Source of the DNA: Chloroflexota bacterium
GTDB taxonomy: Bacteria; Chloroflexota; Chloroflexia; QHBQ01
Length of the DNA stretch: 47,508 bases
Assembly: GCA_025355955.1 (NCBI GenBank)
Contig: JANXYP010000242.1
Coordinates: 1-47,508 of the forward strand
Direction: 5' to 3'
The notes under the pieces are model-generated. The model made no database searches. It saw only the letters and a program-made list of their open reading frames with translations, and was not told the DNA's origin. The translations under genes were made by a program, and so were the position numbers. This document shows positions 1 to 9,448 of the stretch, piece after piece; position 1 is the stretch's first letter, and each line of letters begins with the position of its first letter.

Positions 1-1
1 G

Positions 2-88
2 TCGCACGGCCTGTTCCGCCGCGGTCAGCCCCGCCATGCGGTCGAGTGGGCTAGCCTGATGCTGGGCTGGTTCGATAAGTATCTCTAA
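2..88 (+). CDS. 3' end of an S9 (prolyl oligopeptidase-like) peptidase, truncated by window edge
   Basis: Frame 2 reads SHGLFRRGQPRHAVEWASLMLGWFDKYL*; VEW..LMLGWFDKYL resembles the C-terminus of S9 peptidases. Not in the ORF track because the start lies outside. Confidence 0.55.
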   Translation, partial: SHGLFRRGQPRHAVEWASLMLGWFDKYL

Positions 89-3000
89 GCTGAAGGGCGG
101 CCATCACCACCAGAGTAAGCAGCAGCGCAGGCAGCAGTTGGTCAGTAAAGTAGGGGAAGCGGTAGTACGATAGCTGTGTAACGCTCTGCGGCTGGATGTA
201 GCCATGCGCTACCCAGCGGAAGGCGTTTAGGATCAGTGAGTGCTGCACCGAGAACTCCACCTGTTGATCCCAGGCAATGCCTTCCTGATCCCGTCCGTAT
301 ATCCAGGTACGGATCAAGAGCAGTGTTATTATGATGGTCGGCGCGTAGATGGCGAAGAATGGGCGATTACTCTGTAGCAGCAAGGCGAGGGCAACTGCAA
401 GCAGGATACATAATAGGATGCCGAAAAGCTGCACCCGCCTGCCAGTAAGTGGGAAGAAGCTGAAAGCTAGCAGCACAATTGCGACCAGGTAAATACCTGC
501 TGCCAGTCGAGGTCGGCGAAATCGGAGATGCTGGCAGGCGGCACCGCTGGTTCCAGCTTCAACCACTCAGAAATCACCCCCTTCGGCCAGAACACCATGC
601 TGCTAACCTGCTCCGGGACATTGAAGCTAAGGTTCAGGCCGCCGCCCTGGAACACGCCTTGGTCCAGCCGCCAGCGATACCACTGGTTGCTTTGGCTCAA
701 GCGCACTGGCGACAATACGTAATCGTTGGCCTCCACGATCAGCGTAACCACCCGCCCTTTGGCAACGTCACTTCTTCCCCCGCCGCCGGTATAGACGCTG
801 AGAGTGAGTGGGTAGCTAGCATTGATACCTGATAGGTAGATGCTGCTGTTGCCGTGCAGCCAGCGCATACTACGGTTTTGGTCGGCACGGGTGAGACGGC
901 TAGGTCGGCATACGCACGAAAGGTGCGTCGTTGCCACCTACGTTCAATTGATAGGTAATTGGTTGCTGGTAGGCCCACACCCAGCGCCGCCGCCCAACCC
1001 GCCAGCACGATGACGAGCAGCCAGTAACGCGGCTGTTGCAGCCAGGCGAAATCCCGCATAACCGTGCTTGTTGAGACTCTCACGTTCAAGCAACTACACT
1101 TTCCTAAATTAATGGAGCTAAACACCACCCGCCGCACCGCCGTTCCCGCCTCACCGCTCACCCGCAGGCGTAGCTTGTTCATCCCAGCTTGCCAGTGCTG
1201 ATGGCTGATCATCACTGCCTGAGTTTGCCAGCCATCACCAGTTAGAGGCACACTGGCTGACGCGCTAGCCTCGTCGTTCAGGTAGATATTGAGGGTATGC
1301 CCTGTGCTGGTCGGACGTAGCATTACGGTTACGGTGTAGTCGCCCGCCGCTCGTACCGGCGCGAGTATCTCTGCTTCTGACCCGCTCATCTGCACGTAGT
1401 TGAACCCTCCTGCTTTGTCTTCAAGGGGGGTATCCTCCCAGCCACGCAGTCGGAACATTCGACTGGCCTGTGCCGCCAATTCCAGATCGCTGAACTCCGC
1501 CAGCGGCTTAACCTCATCGGTACGCACCCGATAGACTACTGTGCTGGCCTTCTGCGTATCAGGGTCGTTGCTGTACACCTGCTCCAGCGGCAAGGTGGCG
1601 CTGAGGAAGCGCAACGCCCCCACTGGCATTGCCGCTGGATGGGTCACGATGTAGCCAATGTCCAGGTAGTATACCAAACGTGCCGCATCGAGTCGGTAGA
1701 AGTTTAGCGCTTTGGTGTTGGATAGCACAGCTTGCAAGGCTATGCCCGCCTGTTCGCGGCCTTGCGCTAGTGAACTTAGCGCATTGAGGAACTCCTCACT
1801 CTGGTAATAGGTGGCGAAGTCGGGTAGTGGGCGCGAAATGTAGGCAGCGAGGATTTTCTTATGGTGCATGGTCTGTTCGTACATCGCCAACGGCTCCTCC
1901 TGTATATTACTGTTGCTGTATGCAGGTAGGTCAAGCACCGCGAAATCGCCCGGCGTGGCGGCAATCTGGTCGAAGATGGCGGGGTGGGTCAGATCAACGC
2001 CTTTGGTGCTCAGTGGCAGGGTTAGGTGCTCGATCAGCATCAGTGGGGTAATCAGGACAAGGAGCAGACCCGCCAGAGTTGCCGGTCGCACTCGCATTCG
2101 GCGCGGCAGCCAGCCGAGCATCGCCCGTACCGTATAACCGACCAGCACACCAGCGGCGAAGGTGATGAGCAGATCGAAGCGGGCGGGTATGCGTGCGTTG
2201 TTTAGCAGCGGCACCGCTGCCCACAGGGCATACGGGCCGGGTATTGGCAGAACCTTACCGAAAATGTGCGGCTGTGGCCCCAACGCAAATAGAAAGCAGA
2301 GCAGCAAGAAGGCCAGCCAGAAGCGAAAATCAGTCAGCCGTCGCGCCAGCCGCCATGTGCCGATCGCCACCAGCACTATGATCGACCAGCCCGCGTATAC
2401 CAGCGATTCAATGCCGCCGCTGTGAATAATCGGCCCGTTTGCCTCTTTCAGCCAGGGGATAGCGGTAAATAGCTTGGAGGCTGGTACGAAAAACCCGGCT
2501 ATATCGGCGTAAAAAACGTCCTCCCCACCCCACTTCACATAGTAGCCATCCCTGATGTCAACAATATCAGCGAATAGAAGAGGCGATGCGATCAGCGCGA
2601 ACACGCCTGTCAGCACCGTCAGCCGTGTCCCTAGTGAGAGCCAGGCGGCGCGGTTGCCGACTCGTCGCCCTGCCGATGCGCTCTTCTCTGCCTGCTCACC
2701 ATCTCTTCCCAGCAGGTAGTAGACGAGATAACAGAGCGAGAAGAAGATCGCGTAGACAGTTTGATAGTAGTCAGTAAGCAAGATGAAACTGAGACTTAGA
2801 CCAGCAAAGGAAGCGTAGCGCAACTGTCGGGCTGGCTCACGCAGCATCTTAATGAAAAAGAGAACATAAAGTGGGAAGAACTCGGTACTGATAATATGCA
2901 AATGCCCGCTGGCCTGATAAAACTTGAATGTCGAAAAGGCAAAGACGATGCCACCGAGAAATGCGGCCCGTTGGTCGCGCACCAGGTAGTTGACTAGCAG

Positions 3001-3414
3001 GTACATGGCAAAGGCGGAGATTATGAACGAGGCGAGGATAGCAAGATTGTATGCGGTTTCCGGCCCCCAGATGCTTGTTATCGGAGTGGACAAAAGGGTA
3101 ATCAACTTGGTATCAGCCTGAAGCGCCAGGCGGGTGCCGAAAGGATAGAATATCACATCGGTGGCGAATGGTGAAGCGTGCAAATCCTGTAGAGCGTAGC
3201 GCATCCACCAGAAGTTCCAGACGAACTGGTACTCATCTATGCCGCCGAACAGAAGATAGCGGCTGAACAAGTTGCCCGCCAGCGGCCAGGTCATCACCAC
3301 GCTAATCAGCGTATAGATTAGCAGAACGCCACTATCCACCACTCGCGATCGCGGCACACTTTTTCGCCCTTTACTGCTCGACGGGGCATCGCCTTCTGTG
3401 CTGGTTATATTCAT
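51..3414 (-). pseudogene. GT-C-like polytopic membrane protein, apparently split by two frameshifts (ORFs 739-3414, 467-937, 51-566)
   Basis: 739..3414 has many TM helices; its tail becomes low-quality after ...RAYADLAVSPVPTKT while frame 467..937 continues plausibly (RADQNRSMRWLHGNSSIYLSGINASYPLTLSVYTGG...), and frame 51..566 carries the last TM helices (IYLVAIVLLAFSFFPL...). Confidence 0.6.
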
Positions 3415-5051
3415 GGTGCAAGCAGCGCGTTGGCGCTGGGAAACTCCTTCAGCGTATTGCCAATGAAGCGAAAGTAGTAGCTAGGCATATCGCCAGGCTG
3501 GGTCAGCGCGGCAGCGAAGCGGCTGGCATCGTAGCCCGGCCCACCACTTGCGTATACCTGTAGGCTGGGGTCGGCGTAGGCTAGTTGCACTGCCGTGACC
3601 GCGCCAGTGTTCAGGATGCTGGCGCGGCGATAGCTGAGTGGCGGGTCGGCGATGAAGAAGCGACTGCCCGGCGGCACACTGGGGTGGTCAGCCTTTAGCT
3701 GGGTCAGAAAGCTGCGCGTGACCTCACCCGCCACCCGCCACTCGTCGTTATGCGCGAGCGTCGCCAGGCTGCCATAGCCGATCAGCAGGATGGTGATCAT
3801 AGCGGCTACGTAAGTTTTGAGTTTTGAGTTTTGAGTTTTGAGTTCAGTGCGGCGGATTTTGGAATTGGAGTATGCGTCGCGCACTGCGGACCCACCCCCA
3901 GCCCCTCCCGGTGGGAGGGGAACAGTACTTCGCAATACCTTGCCGATTATCGCGGCCAGCAGCAGGGCGAAGCCAACGCTGGGCAGGTAGGCATAGCGGG
4001 TGGCAAGGTCGTTGGCGGGGATGTTGACGAAGGGAGCCACGCTCAGGAACATCCAGGCCAGCCCAAACCAGGCCAGCTTGCCCGCCCAGATTGCCAGCGC
4101 CATTGCCGCGAACAGGAAGCCGCCCAGCAAGGCGAATGCGACCCCGCCTTGTATCCCCGCGATGATGGGAAGACCGAGCAGCATCCCCAGATATCCCGCC
4201 AGGTTGTCTACAATGCTGCCTCCACCGCTGCCCCCATAGCCGAGCATTAGCAGGTGATTGGCATTGAGCCAGAGGCGCAGCAGTAGATAACCGCCGCCCA
4301 GCAGCATGAACGGCGCGTGCCGTCGCAGCTTGGCTCCAACAAATATCGCAAAATCAATTCTGTAGGGGCGGGATTTATCCCGCCCTGTTATGATTCCAGG
4401 TTGCGGTCCGTAGGGGCGGGATTTATCCCGCCCTGGTGCAATGCCCGGCTGCGGAAAGAACAACAGGTCAGCTAGAAGCAGCAGCGCGGGTGCAGTCAAT
4501 CCAATCTCTTTGGCGAGGATGGCAAGCAGCAGCGCGATCAAAGCCAGCGCATACCAGCGGCGGCGCTGCGTCTGCATATACAACACGAAGGCGGTGACGC
4601 AAGCGAGATACATCACCGTCGCCAGCGCATCGAAGCGCCCGTCAATCCAGGTGATGCTGCCGGGATGTGCTGGCTGCACCACGAAGATTAGGGCGGCCAG
4701 TGCTGCAACCAGCGACCCGCGCAGGCGGTAGGCCAGCAGCCAGACTAGCGCAACGCAGGCCAGATTGATGAGCAGGTTGGTCAGCCGCCACAGCGCGGGG
4801 TTGGCCCCCCACAACTGATAATCGGCAACGAAACTGAGCCAGGTGAGTGGTCGATAGAAGCCATTACCCCGCGCCAGATTGAAGAAATTGAGGATTTGCG
4901 GCCATTCCTTCTTCACTACAAAGTTGAAATCATCTGCCGCCCAGTAGTAGCCGAGCGTGGGCAGGTAGAGCAGCAAGGTGAGCGCCAGCGCTGCTCCCAG
5001 CCCCAGCCATGCCCATCGCCACTCCTGTCTCGCTGCTACTTGCGCCTCGAT
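3411..5051 (-). CDS. GT-C-like polytopic membrane protein; track start 4976 is probably too short
   Basis: Multiple TM helices; ATGA overlap with the downstream gene. In-frame upstream codons encode IEAQVAARQEWRWAWLGLGAALALTLLLYLPTLGYYW, a complete first TM segment. Contains repeat-derived peptides. Confidence 0.65.
   Translation of the reverse strand: MEAQVAARQEWRWAWLGLGAALALTLLLYLPTLGYYWAADDFNFVVKKEWPQILNFFNLARGNGFYRPLTWLSFVADYQLWGANPALWRLTNLLINLACVALVWLLAYRLRGSLVAALAALIFVVQPAHPGSITWIDGRFDALATVMYLACVTAFVLYMQTQRRRWYALALIALLLAILAKEIGLTAPALLLLADLLFFPQPGIAPGRDKSRPYGPQPGIITGRDKSRPYRIDFAIFVGAKLRRHAPFMLLGGGYLLLRLWLNANHLLMLGYGGSGGGSIVDNLAGYLGMLLGLPIIAGIQGGVAFALLGGFLFAAMALAIWAGKLAWFGLAWMFLSVAPFVNIPANDLATRYAYLPSVGFALLLAAIIGKVLRSTVPLPPGGAGGGSAVRDAYSNSKIRRTELKTQNSKLKTYVAAMITILLIGYGSLATLAHNDEWRVAGEVTRSFLTQLKADHPSVPPGSRFFIADPPLSYRRASILNTGAVTAVQLAYADPSLQVYASGGPGYDASRFAAALTQPGDMPSYYFRFIGNTLKEFPSANALLAP
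4362..4435. repeat. two tandem palindromic repeats inside a CDS
   Basis: GTAGGGGCGGGATTTATCCCGCCCTG at 4362-4387 and 4410-4435, 48 bp apart. Confidence 0.9.
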
Positions 5052-5226
5052 GCTCGACGCTCCTTATCTATCGCTATAACTTGCCCTGATGGTTGCAGCA
5101 GCGGCAATTATACATTGCGGCTGGGTTTCAGGCAACCGCGATGGGTGTTGTACATCAAATTGCAACGTATGTATGGTGTAGGGGCGGATTGCGTCCGCCC
5201 TGGTGTGGATCGCAAGATGGTGAACT

Positions 5227-5255
5227 TTGCAAGCGGCCCGCTTTTGGGTTATAAT
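5227..5255 (+). promoter_or_regulatory. sigma70-like promoter, TTGCAA-17-TATAAT
   Basis: TTGCAA 5227-5232, 17-nt spacer, TATAAT 5250-5255, upstream of the PaaA-like gene. Confidence 0.55.
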
Positions 5256-5376
5256 ATAAGCACACTTTTCCACCCGCGAACCCCTAGCCACAATGGGGTG
5301 GTGCGGCCAGTTCTGGTCGCATTATTTAAGCATGATTACGCGCCGCAGCGATGCGGCCACGCGAAGGAGGCAGCAA

Positions 5377-6243
5377 GTGGATACGCAGGTACGTGAAACG
5401 GTAGTCACTGCCCCGCCGGCTCAGGAGTTCGTTCCCGAAGCCCAGGTGCGGGAGCGGCTTACCGAGGGCAGGGAGATTGAGTCGCGCAGTGAGATGAGCC
5501 AGAGCTATTACGATAACCTGGTCAACCTGCTTCGCCAGCAAGCGGACAGCGAACTGGCGGGCGGCATCGGCTACGTTCCCTGGATCGCCAAGGCTCCCAA
5601 CATCGAGGAGAAGCTAATCGTCGCCCAGATCGTCAAGGACGAGATGCGCCACGCCAAGGCTTGCTACAAGCTGCTGGAGGGGTTGGGCATCGATGTTGAC
5701 AGCATCATCGCGGCGCACGATTACACCATGCGCGTGCAGGCCGAGGGCGCGGAGCTAGGCACTCAGCGGGTCAGTGACGATAAGCGCGTCAATATGTTCT
5801 ACTACACGATTGATACCTGGACCGACTTTATCATGTTCAACTTCTGTATGGACCGCGCCGCTGGACACCAACTGTGGGACGTGGAGCATAGCAGCTACGC
5901 GCCGTGGAAGCGGGCGATCGCCCAGATCGCCAAGGAAGAAGTCGTCCACATCCATCATGGCGACACCTGGGTACGCAAGCTGGCGCTCGACCCCGCCACC
6001 AAAGCCGAGGTACAGGCTGCGCTGGACAAGTGGTATCCGCGCACTATGAACATTTTCGGTCGCCCCGGCACCAAGCGCAACGCCCTCTATCAGCAGTACG
6101 GCCTCAAGCAGCGCGACAACGATGCGGTGCGGGCCGCGTTCAAGGCCGAGGTAGAAGCGGTGGTCAACGAGGTTGGCCTACGGATGCCGGAGTGGGTAGC
6201 CGATTGGGAGAATAACACCACCCCGGAGCGGTTCGGCGCGTAG
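5377..6243 (+). CDS. PaaA-like ferritin-fold di-iron protein (phenylacetic acid catabolism family)
   Basis: ELAGGIGYVPWI..., ...VKDEMRHAKACYKLLEGLG..., AKEEVVHIHHGDTWV. GTG 5377 preceded by AAGGAGG; the ORF track starts at 5293. Confidence 0.75.
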   Translation: MDTQVRETVVTAPPAQEFVPEAQVRERLTEGREIESRSEMSQSYYDNLVNLLRQQADSELAGGIGYVPWIAKAPNIEEKLIVAQIVKDEMRHAKACYKLLEGLGIDVDSIIAAHDYTMRVQAEGAELGTQRVSDDKRVNMFYYTIDTWTDFIMFNFCMDRAAGHQLWDVEHSSYAPWKRAIAQIAKEEVVHIHHGDTWVRKLALDPATKAEVQAALDKWYPRTMNIFGRPGTKRNALYQQYGLKQRDNDAVRAAFKAEVEAVVNEVGLRMPEWVADWENNTTPERFGA

Positions 6244-6270
6244 CCGCGACTAGCGTCGAACAATCTAAAT

Positions 6271-6306
6271 GCAAAAAGCCCCCAACTCCCACTGGGGGCT
6301 TTTTGC
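6271..6306 (+). terminator. rho-independent terminator (symmetric)
   Basis: Perfect 13-bp stem GCAAAAAGCCCCC / GGGGGCTTTTTGC with a 10-nt loop. Confidence 0.85.
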
Positions 6307-6328
6307 CCCGCCGCGTGGAGATCAAGCT

Positions 6329-7234
6329 GTGAACACTCAAAACTCAAAACTCATAACTCAAAACTTCACTACGCTCGGCATCGTCGGCAGCGGCACGATG
6401 GGCGGGGGCATCGCCCAGATTGCCGCGCAACACGGCTTCAGCGTCATCCTCTACGACATCAACACGGAGATTGTAACCCGCTCAGTTGGTCGCTTGCAGG
6501 CGATGCTGGACAAGCTGGCGGCCAAGGGCAAGTTGAGCGGCGATGATGTAGCCGCTACCATCAGCCGCATCCGCGCCACCGCCACACTTGAAGAGCTGGC
6601 CGCCGCCGATTTTATCATCGAAGCCGCGCCGGAGGACATAACCCTCAAGCGTGACATCTTTTCGCGGCTCGATGCTGCCTGCCCACCCACCACTATCCTC
6701 GCTAGCAACACCTCGTCGCTATCCATCACCATCCTGGGGGGCGCAACCAGGCGGCCCGCGCAGGTGGTGGGGATGCACTTCTTCAATCCCGTGCCGCTGA
6801 TGGGGCTGGTCGAGGTCATCGTCGGGCAGTATACAGATGAGGAGACCGTCAACTCCACAGTGGCGCTGGCCCAGCAGTTGGGCAAAACCGCAGTGCGTTG
6901 CAACGATACCCCCGGCTTCATCGTCAACCGCGTGGCCCGCAACTTCTATGGCGAGGCGCTGCGTATCGTGGGCGAGCAGGGCGCGACCGTGGAGCAGATC
7001 GACCAGTTGGCCGAGCAGGAGGCAGGCTTTCGCATGGGGCCGTTCCGCCTGATGGATTTGATCGGCATTGACATCAACTTCGCGGTGACGCAATCGGTTT
7101 TCGCCGCCTACTTTGGCGAACCGCGCTATCGTCCCCACCCCATCCAGCAGCGCATGGTGGAGGCGGGCGCGCTTGGGCGCAAGGCAGGGCGCGGTTTCTA
7201 CGATTATAGCAGCGACAAGGAGGCAGCCAAGTGA
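6329..7234 (+). CDS. 3-hydroxyacyl-CoA dehydrogenase
   Basis: LGIVGSGTMGGGIAQIAAQHGFSVILYD Rossmann motif and 3HCDH C-terminal domain. The ATG at 6269 lies at the edge of the terminator hairpin; in-frame GTG 6329 is preferred. Confidence 0.85.
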   Translation: MNTQNSKLITQNFTTLGIVGSGTMGGGIAQIAAQHGFSVILYDINTEIVTRSVGRLQAMLDKLAAKGKLSGDDVAATISRIRATATLEELAAADFIIEAAPEDITLKRDIFSRLDAACPPTTILASNTSSLSITILGGATRRPAQVVGMHFFNPVPLMGLVEVIVGQYTDEETVNSTVALAQQLGKTAVRCNDTPGFIVNRVARNFYGEALRIVGEQGATVEQIDQLAEQEAGFRMGPFRLMDLIGIDINFAVTQSVFAAYFGEPRYRPHPIQQRMVEAGALGRKAGRGFYDYSSDKEAAK

Positions 7235-8055
7235 ACAGCGTGCTGATTGCCGCGCCGCTGGCCGATGTCGCCCCCGGCACCCTGGCGGGCGAACTGGCTG
7301 CCGCCTGCGTCGCCGCCAACTACGATGTTACTCTCTACTGCCCGCCAGTCGCCTCCGACCCTGCAGACGAAGGCTCGATCGTCAAAGCCTTCACCCTGCT
7401 GCGCGAACCAGGCGAGTTGCACGAGCCCGCCGCCCAATCCGCCCACTACATTCTCGACCTGTTCGACAATGGGCCGAACGGTTGGCGCGAGCAGAAGCAG
7501 CGGGCGCTGGCTGATCTGCACCGCTTGCCCGACGGTGTGCCGCTACTGACCACCTGCGTGAGCGGCAGCGCCACCGACGCGGCGGCGATGTTCGCTCGTC
7601 CGTCACAGGTGATCGGCTTCGCGGCGGTGCTGCCTTTCGATGCGGTCAACACCATCGAACTGCTGCTGCCCATGCAAGGTGATGCCGCACTGCTCGAACC
7701 GGCCCGCGCCTTCTTCCAGACCATCGGCAAGCAGACGCTGCAAGTGGCCGACGGCCCCGGCGGGGTAATGCCCCGCATCCTGGCGATGATCGTCAACGAG
7801 GCGGCCTACGCGCTGCAAGAGGGGGTCGCTAGCGCGGCGGATATTGACACCGCGATGCGCCTCGGCGCGAACTACCCCTACGGCCCCCTTGCCTGGGCTG
7901 ATATGTTGGGCCTCGATCTGGTTCACGCCACCCTGTGGGCGCTGCAGCTAGAGTTGGGCGACGACCGATACCGGCCCTGCCCGCTACTGGCGCGGATGGT
8001 GCGGGCGGGGCTGCGCGGCAAGGCGAACGGGCGAGGGTTCTATAGCTACGAATGA
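7231..8055 (+). CDS. 3-hydroxyacyl-CoA dehydrogenase-like protein with degenerate NAD-binding motif
   Basis: GTGA overlap with the preceding gene; C-terminal domain conserved (NEAAYALQEGVASAADIDTAMRLGANYPYGPLAWADMLGLD), N-terminus lacks GxGxxG. Confidence 0.75.
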   Translation: MNSVLIAAPLADVAPGTLAGELAAACVAANYDVTLYCPPVASDPADEGSIVKAFTLLREPGELHEPAAQSAHYILDLFDNGPNGWREQKQRALADLHRLPDGVPLLTTCVSGSATDAAAMFARPSQVIGFAAVLPFDAVNTIELLLPMQGDAALLEPARAFFQTIGKQTLQVADGPGGVMPRILAMIVNEAAYALQEGVASAADIDTAMRLGANYPYGPLAWADMLGLDLVHATLWALQLELGDDRYRPCPLLARMVRAGLRGKANGRGFYSYE

Positions 8056-8156
8056 TTACTGGATAAACAGAGCTTTGTTGGCATTGTAGACCTACCCCCT
8101 TCCCCTCATGGGGAGGGGAGAACAGCAAATCTTTGTTTGCACGATAATGCACGATA

Positions 8157-8471
8157 ATGATTGAAGGGGAAGCGAGCTTGGAACATCAGAGCGACAGCAA
8201 TGGTGATCAGCAGGTGATGCAAACCTGGCTGCGCGACACCGGCAAGTTGCTGCTGGACGAGCGGCAGCGCAGCCGCGATCTGGAAGCGGCATTGTTGGAG
8301 AGCGAACGGCAGGAGCGCGAACTGGAGAGCCGAAACTGGCTGCTGGCGCAGACGGTGGCGACATTGAAGCAGGAGTTGCGCGATCTTGCCGCCCGCTATG
8401 ATGCGCTGCAGCAGGAGGTGGATGCGGTTACGGCAATCACTCTACCACCTGCGCCTCTACTTCGGACTTGA
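8157..8471 (+). CDS. small coiled-coil hypothetical protein
   Basis: 104 aa, heptad-rich (LLDERQRSRDLEAALLESERQERELESRNWLLAQTV). Confidence 0.45.
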   Translation: MIEGEASLEHQSDSNGDQQVMQTWLRDTGKLLLDERQRSRDLEAALLESERQERELESRNWLLAQTVATLKQELRDLAARYDALQQEVDAVTAITLPPAPLLRT

Positions 8472-8958
8472 CGGCGCTGCCACTGCGCTGCGTCGCCTGG
8501 CGGTAGAGCAGGCTGACAGGGGTGAGCAGCAGCCCCGCCAGGGTGAGCGCGGCACGTAGCCCCCAGCCGTTGCCCACTGCGCCGACCACCGGCCCGCCTG
8601 CCACCTGCCCCAGCGCGTTTAGCTGGCTGCTGAATGACAGCACGGTGGCCCGCACTTTGGGGTCGAGGTTCTGGTTTAGCCACGCGCTGTACAGCGGCCA
8701 GTTGATGGTGTCGGCTATCACCTTCAGCCACAGCGCCACTACCGCCAGCGCAAAGTTGCCCACCAGCGCGAAGCCGATCACGCACCCGCTAGTCAGCACG
8801 TTGACCATCATCAGCACGCGGGTCAGTCGCGCCGTGTTGCTGATGTCGGTGCGGCGCACGAACAACTCGGTGGTGATGAAGCTGATGATAGTGCTGACCA
8901 CGCTGATGATGCCAAACCAGTCCTGCGGCTGCAGCGCACCCACGATGGGATACAGGGG
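8437..8958 (-). pseudogene. MFS transporter C-terminal fragment
   Basis: 168-aa ORF corresponds to the last TM helices of an MFS protein; coding continues in frame to about 8958 (PLYPIVGALQP...) and stops at a repeat element. Confidence 0.6.
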
Positions 8959-9193
8959 GTCTGGGGGTAAGCCCCCAGCTGCTGAATTGCATAAATGCTG
9001 GGTTCGAGTAGTACGGTTGGCAGTGCGGCAGTTGCTAGCCGGTGTTTACGAGTAGCACAAATAATACCAATTAGCTATGGTGTCGCTATAGTTTGGGCCA
9101 GGGCGAACAACGGCTCGCCACTACAGAATTGTAGCATCTCCTTAGCGAACTGGTATAAGTTGCAGCATCTGGGGGCTTACCCCTAGACTTCCC
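8955..9193. repeat. inverted-repeat element, about 240 bp, with a nested 93-bp element
   Basis: GGGGGTCTGGGGGTAAGCCCCCAGCTGCTGAA... at left; reverse complement of right end GGGAAGTCTAGGGGTAAGCCCCCAGATGCTGCAA. Confidence 0.65.
9064..9156. repeat. 93-bp inverted-repeat element, copy 1
   Basis: ATACCAATTAG...CTGGTAT with internal GAACAACGGCTCGCC palindrome; aligns with copies at 45290 and 46865. Confidence 0.7.
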
Positions 9194-9448
9194 TGAGTCG
9201 TACTCGACTTTCGTCTTATTTTGATGCCAATGGGCGGCTGTGTAGGGCTTCACCCTTATTGACCCTGGGCGGACGTGTTGGGGCGCACCGATGTGCGCCC
9301 TGATGGTGACAGTGTTACCGAGTATTAAAAGCAGGTTAGAAGCCGCCCGCCAGAGAAACTTTGTCTGGTGGGCGGTGTAATTTAGGGCAGAGATAACTCC
9401 GTGCCAAACCCAATGGCAATTGTATCAAGAGAGATGGAGAGCAAGCGA

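Noticed and set aside
490-910. Programmed frameshifting in the first membrane protein
   Set aside because: No clear slippery heptamer or stimulatory structure at either switch, and two shifts in different places fit decay or sequence error better.
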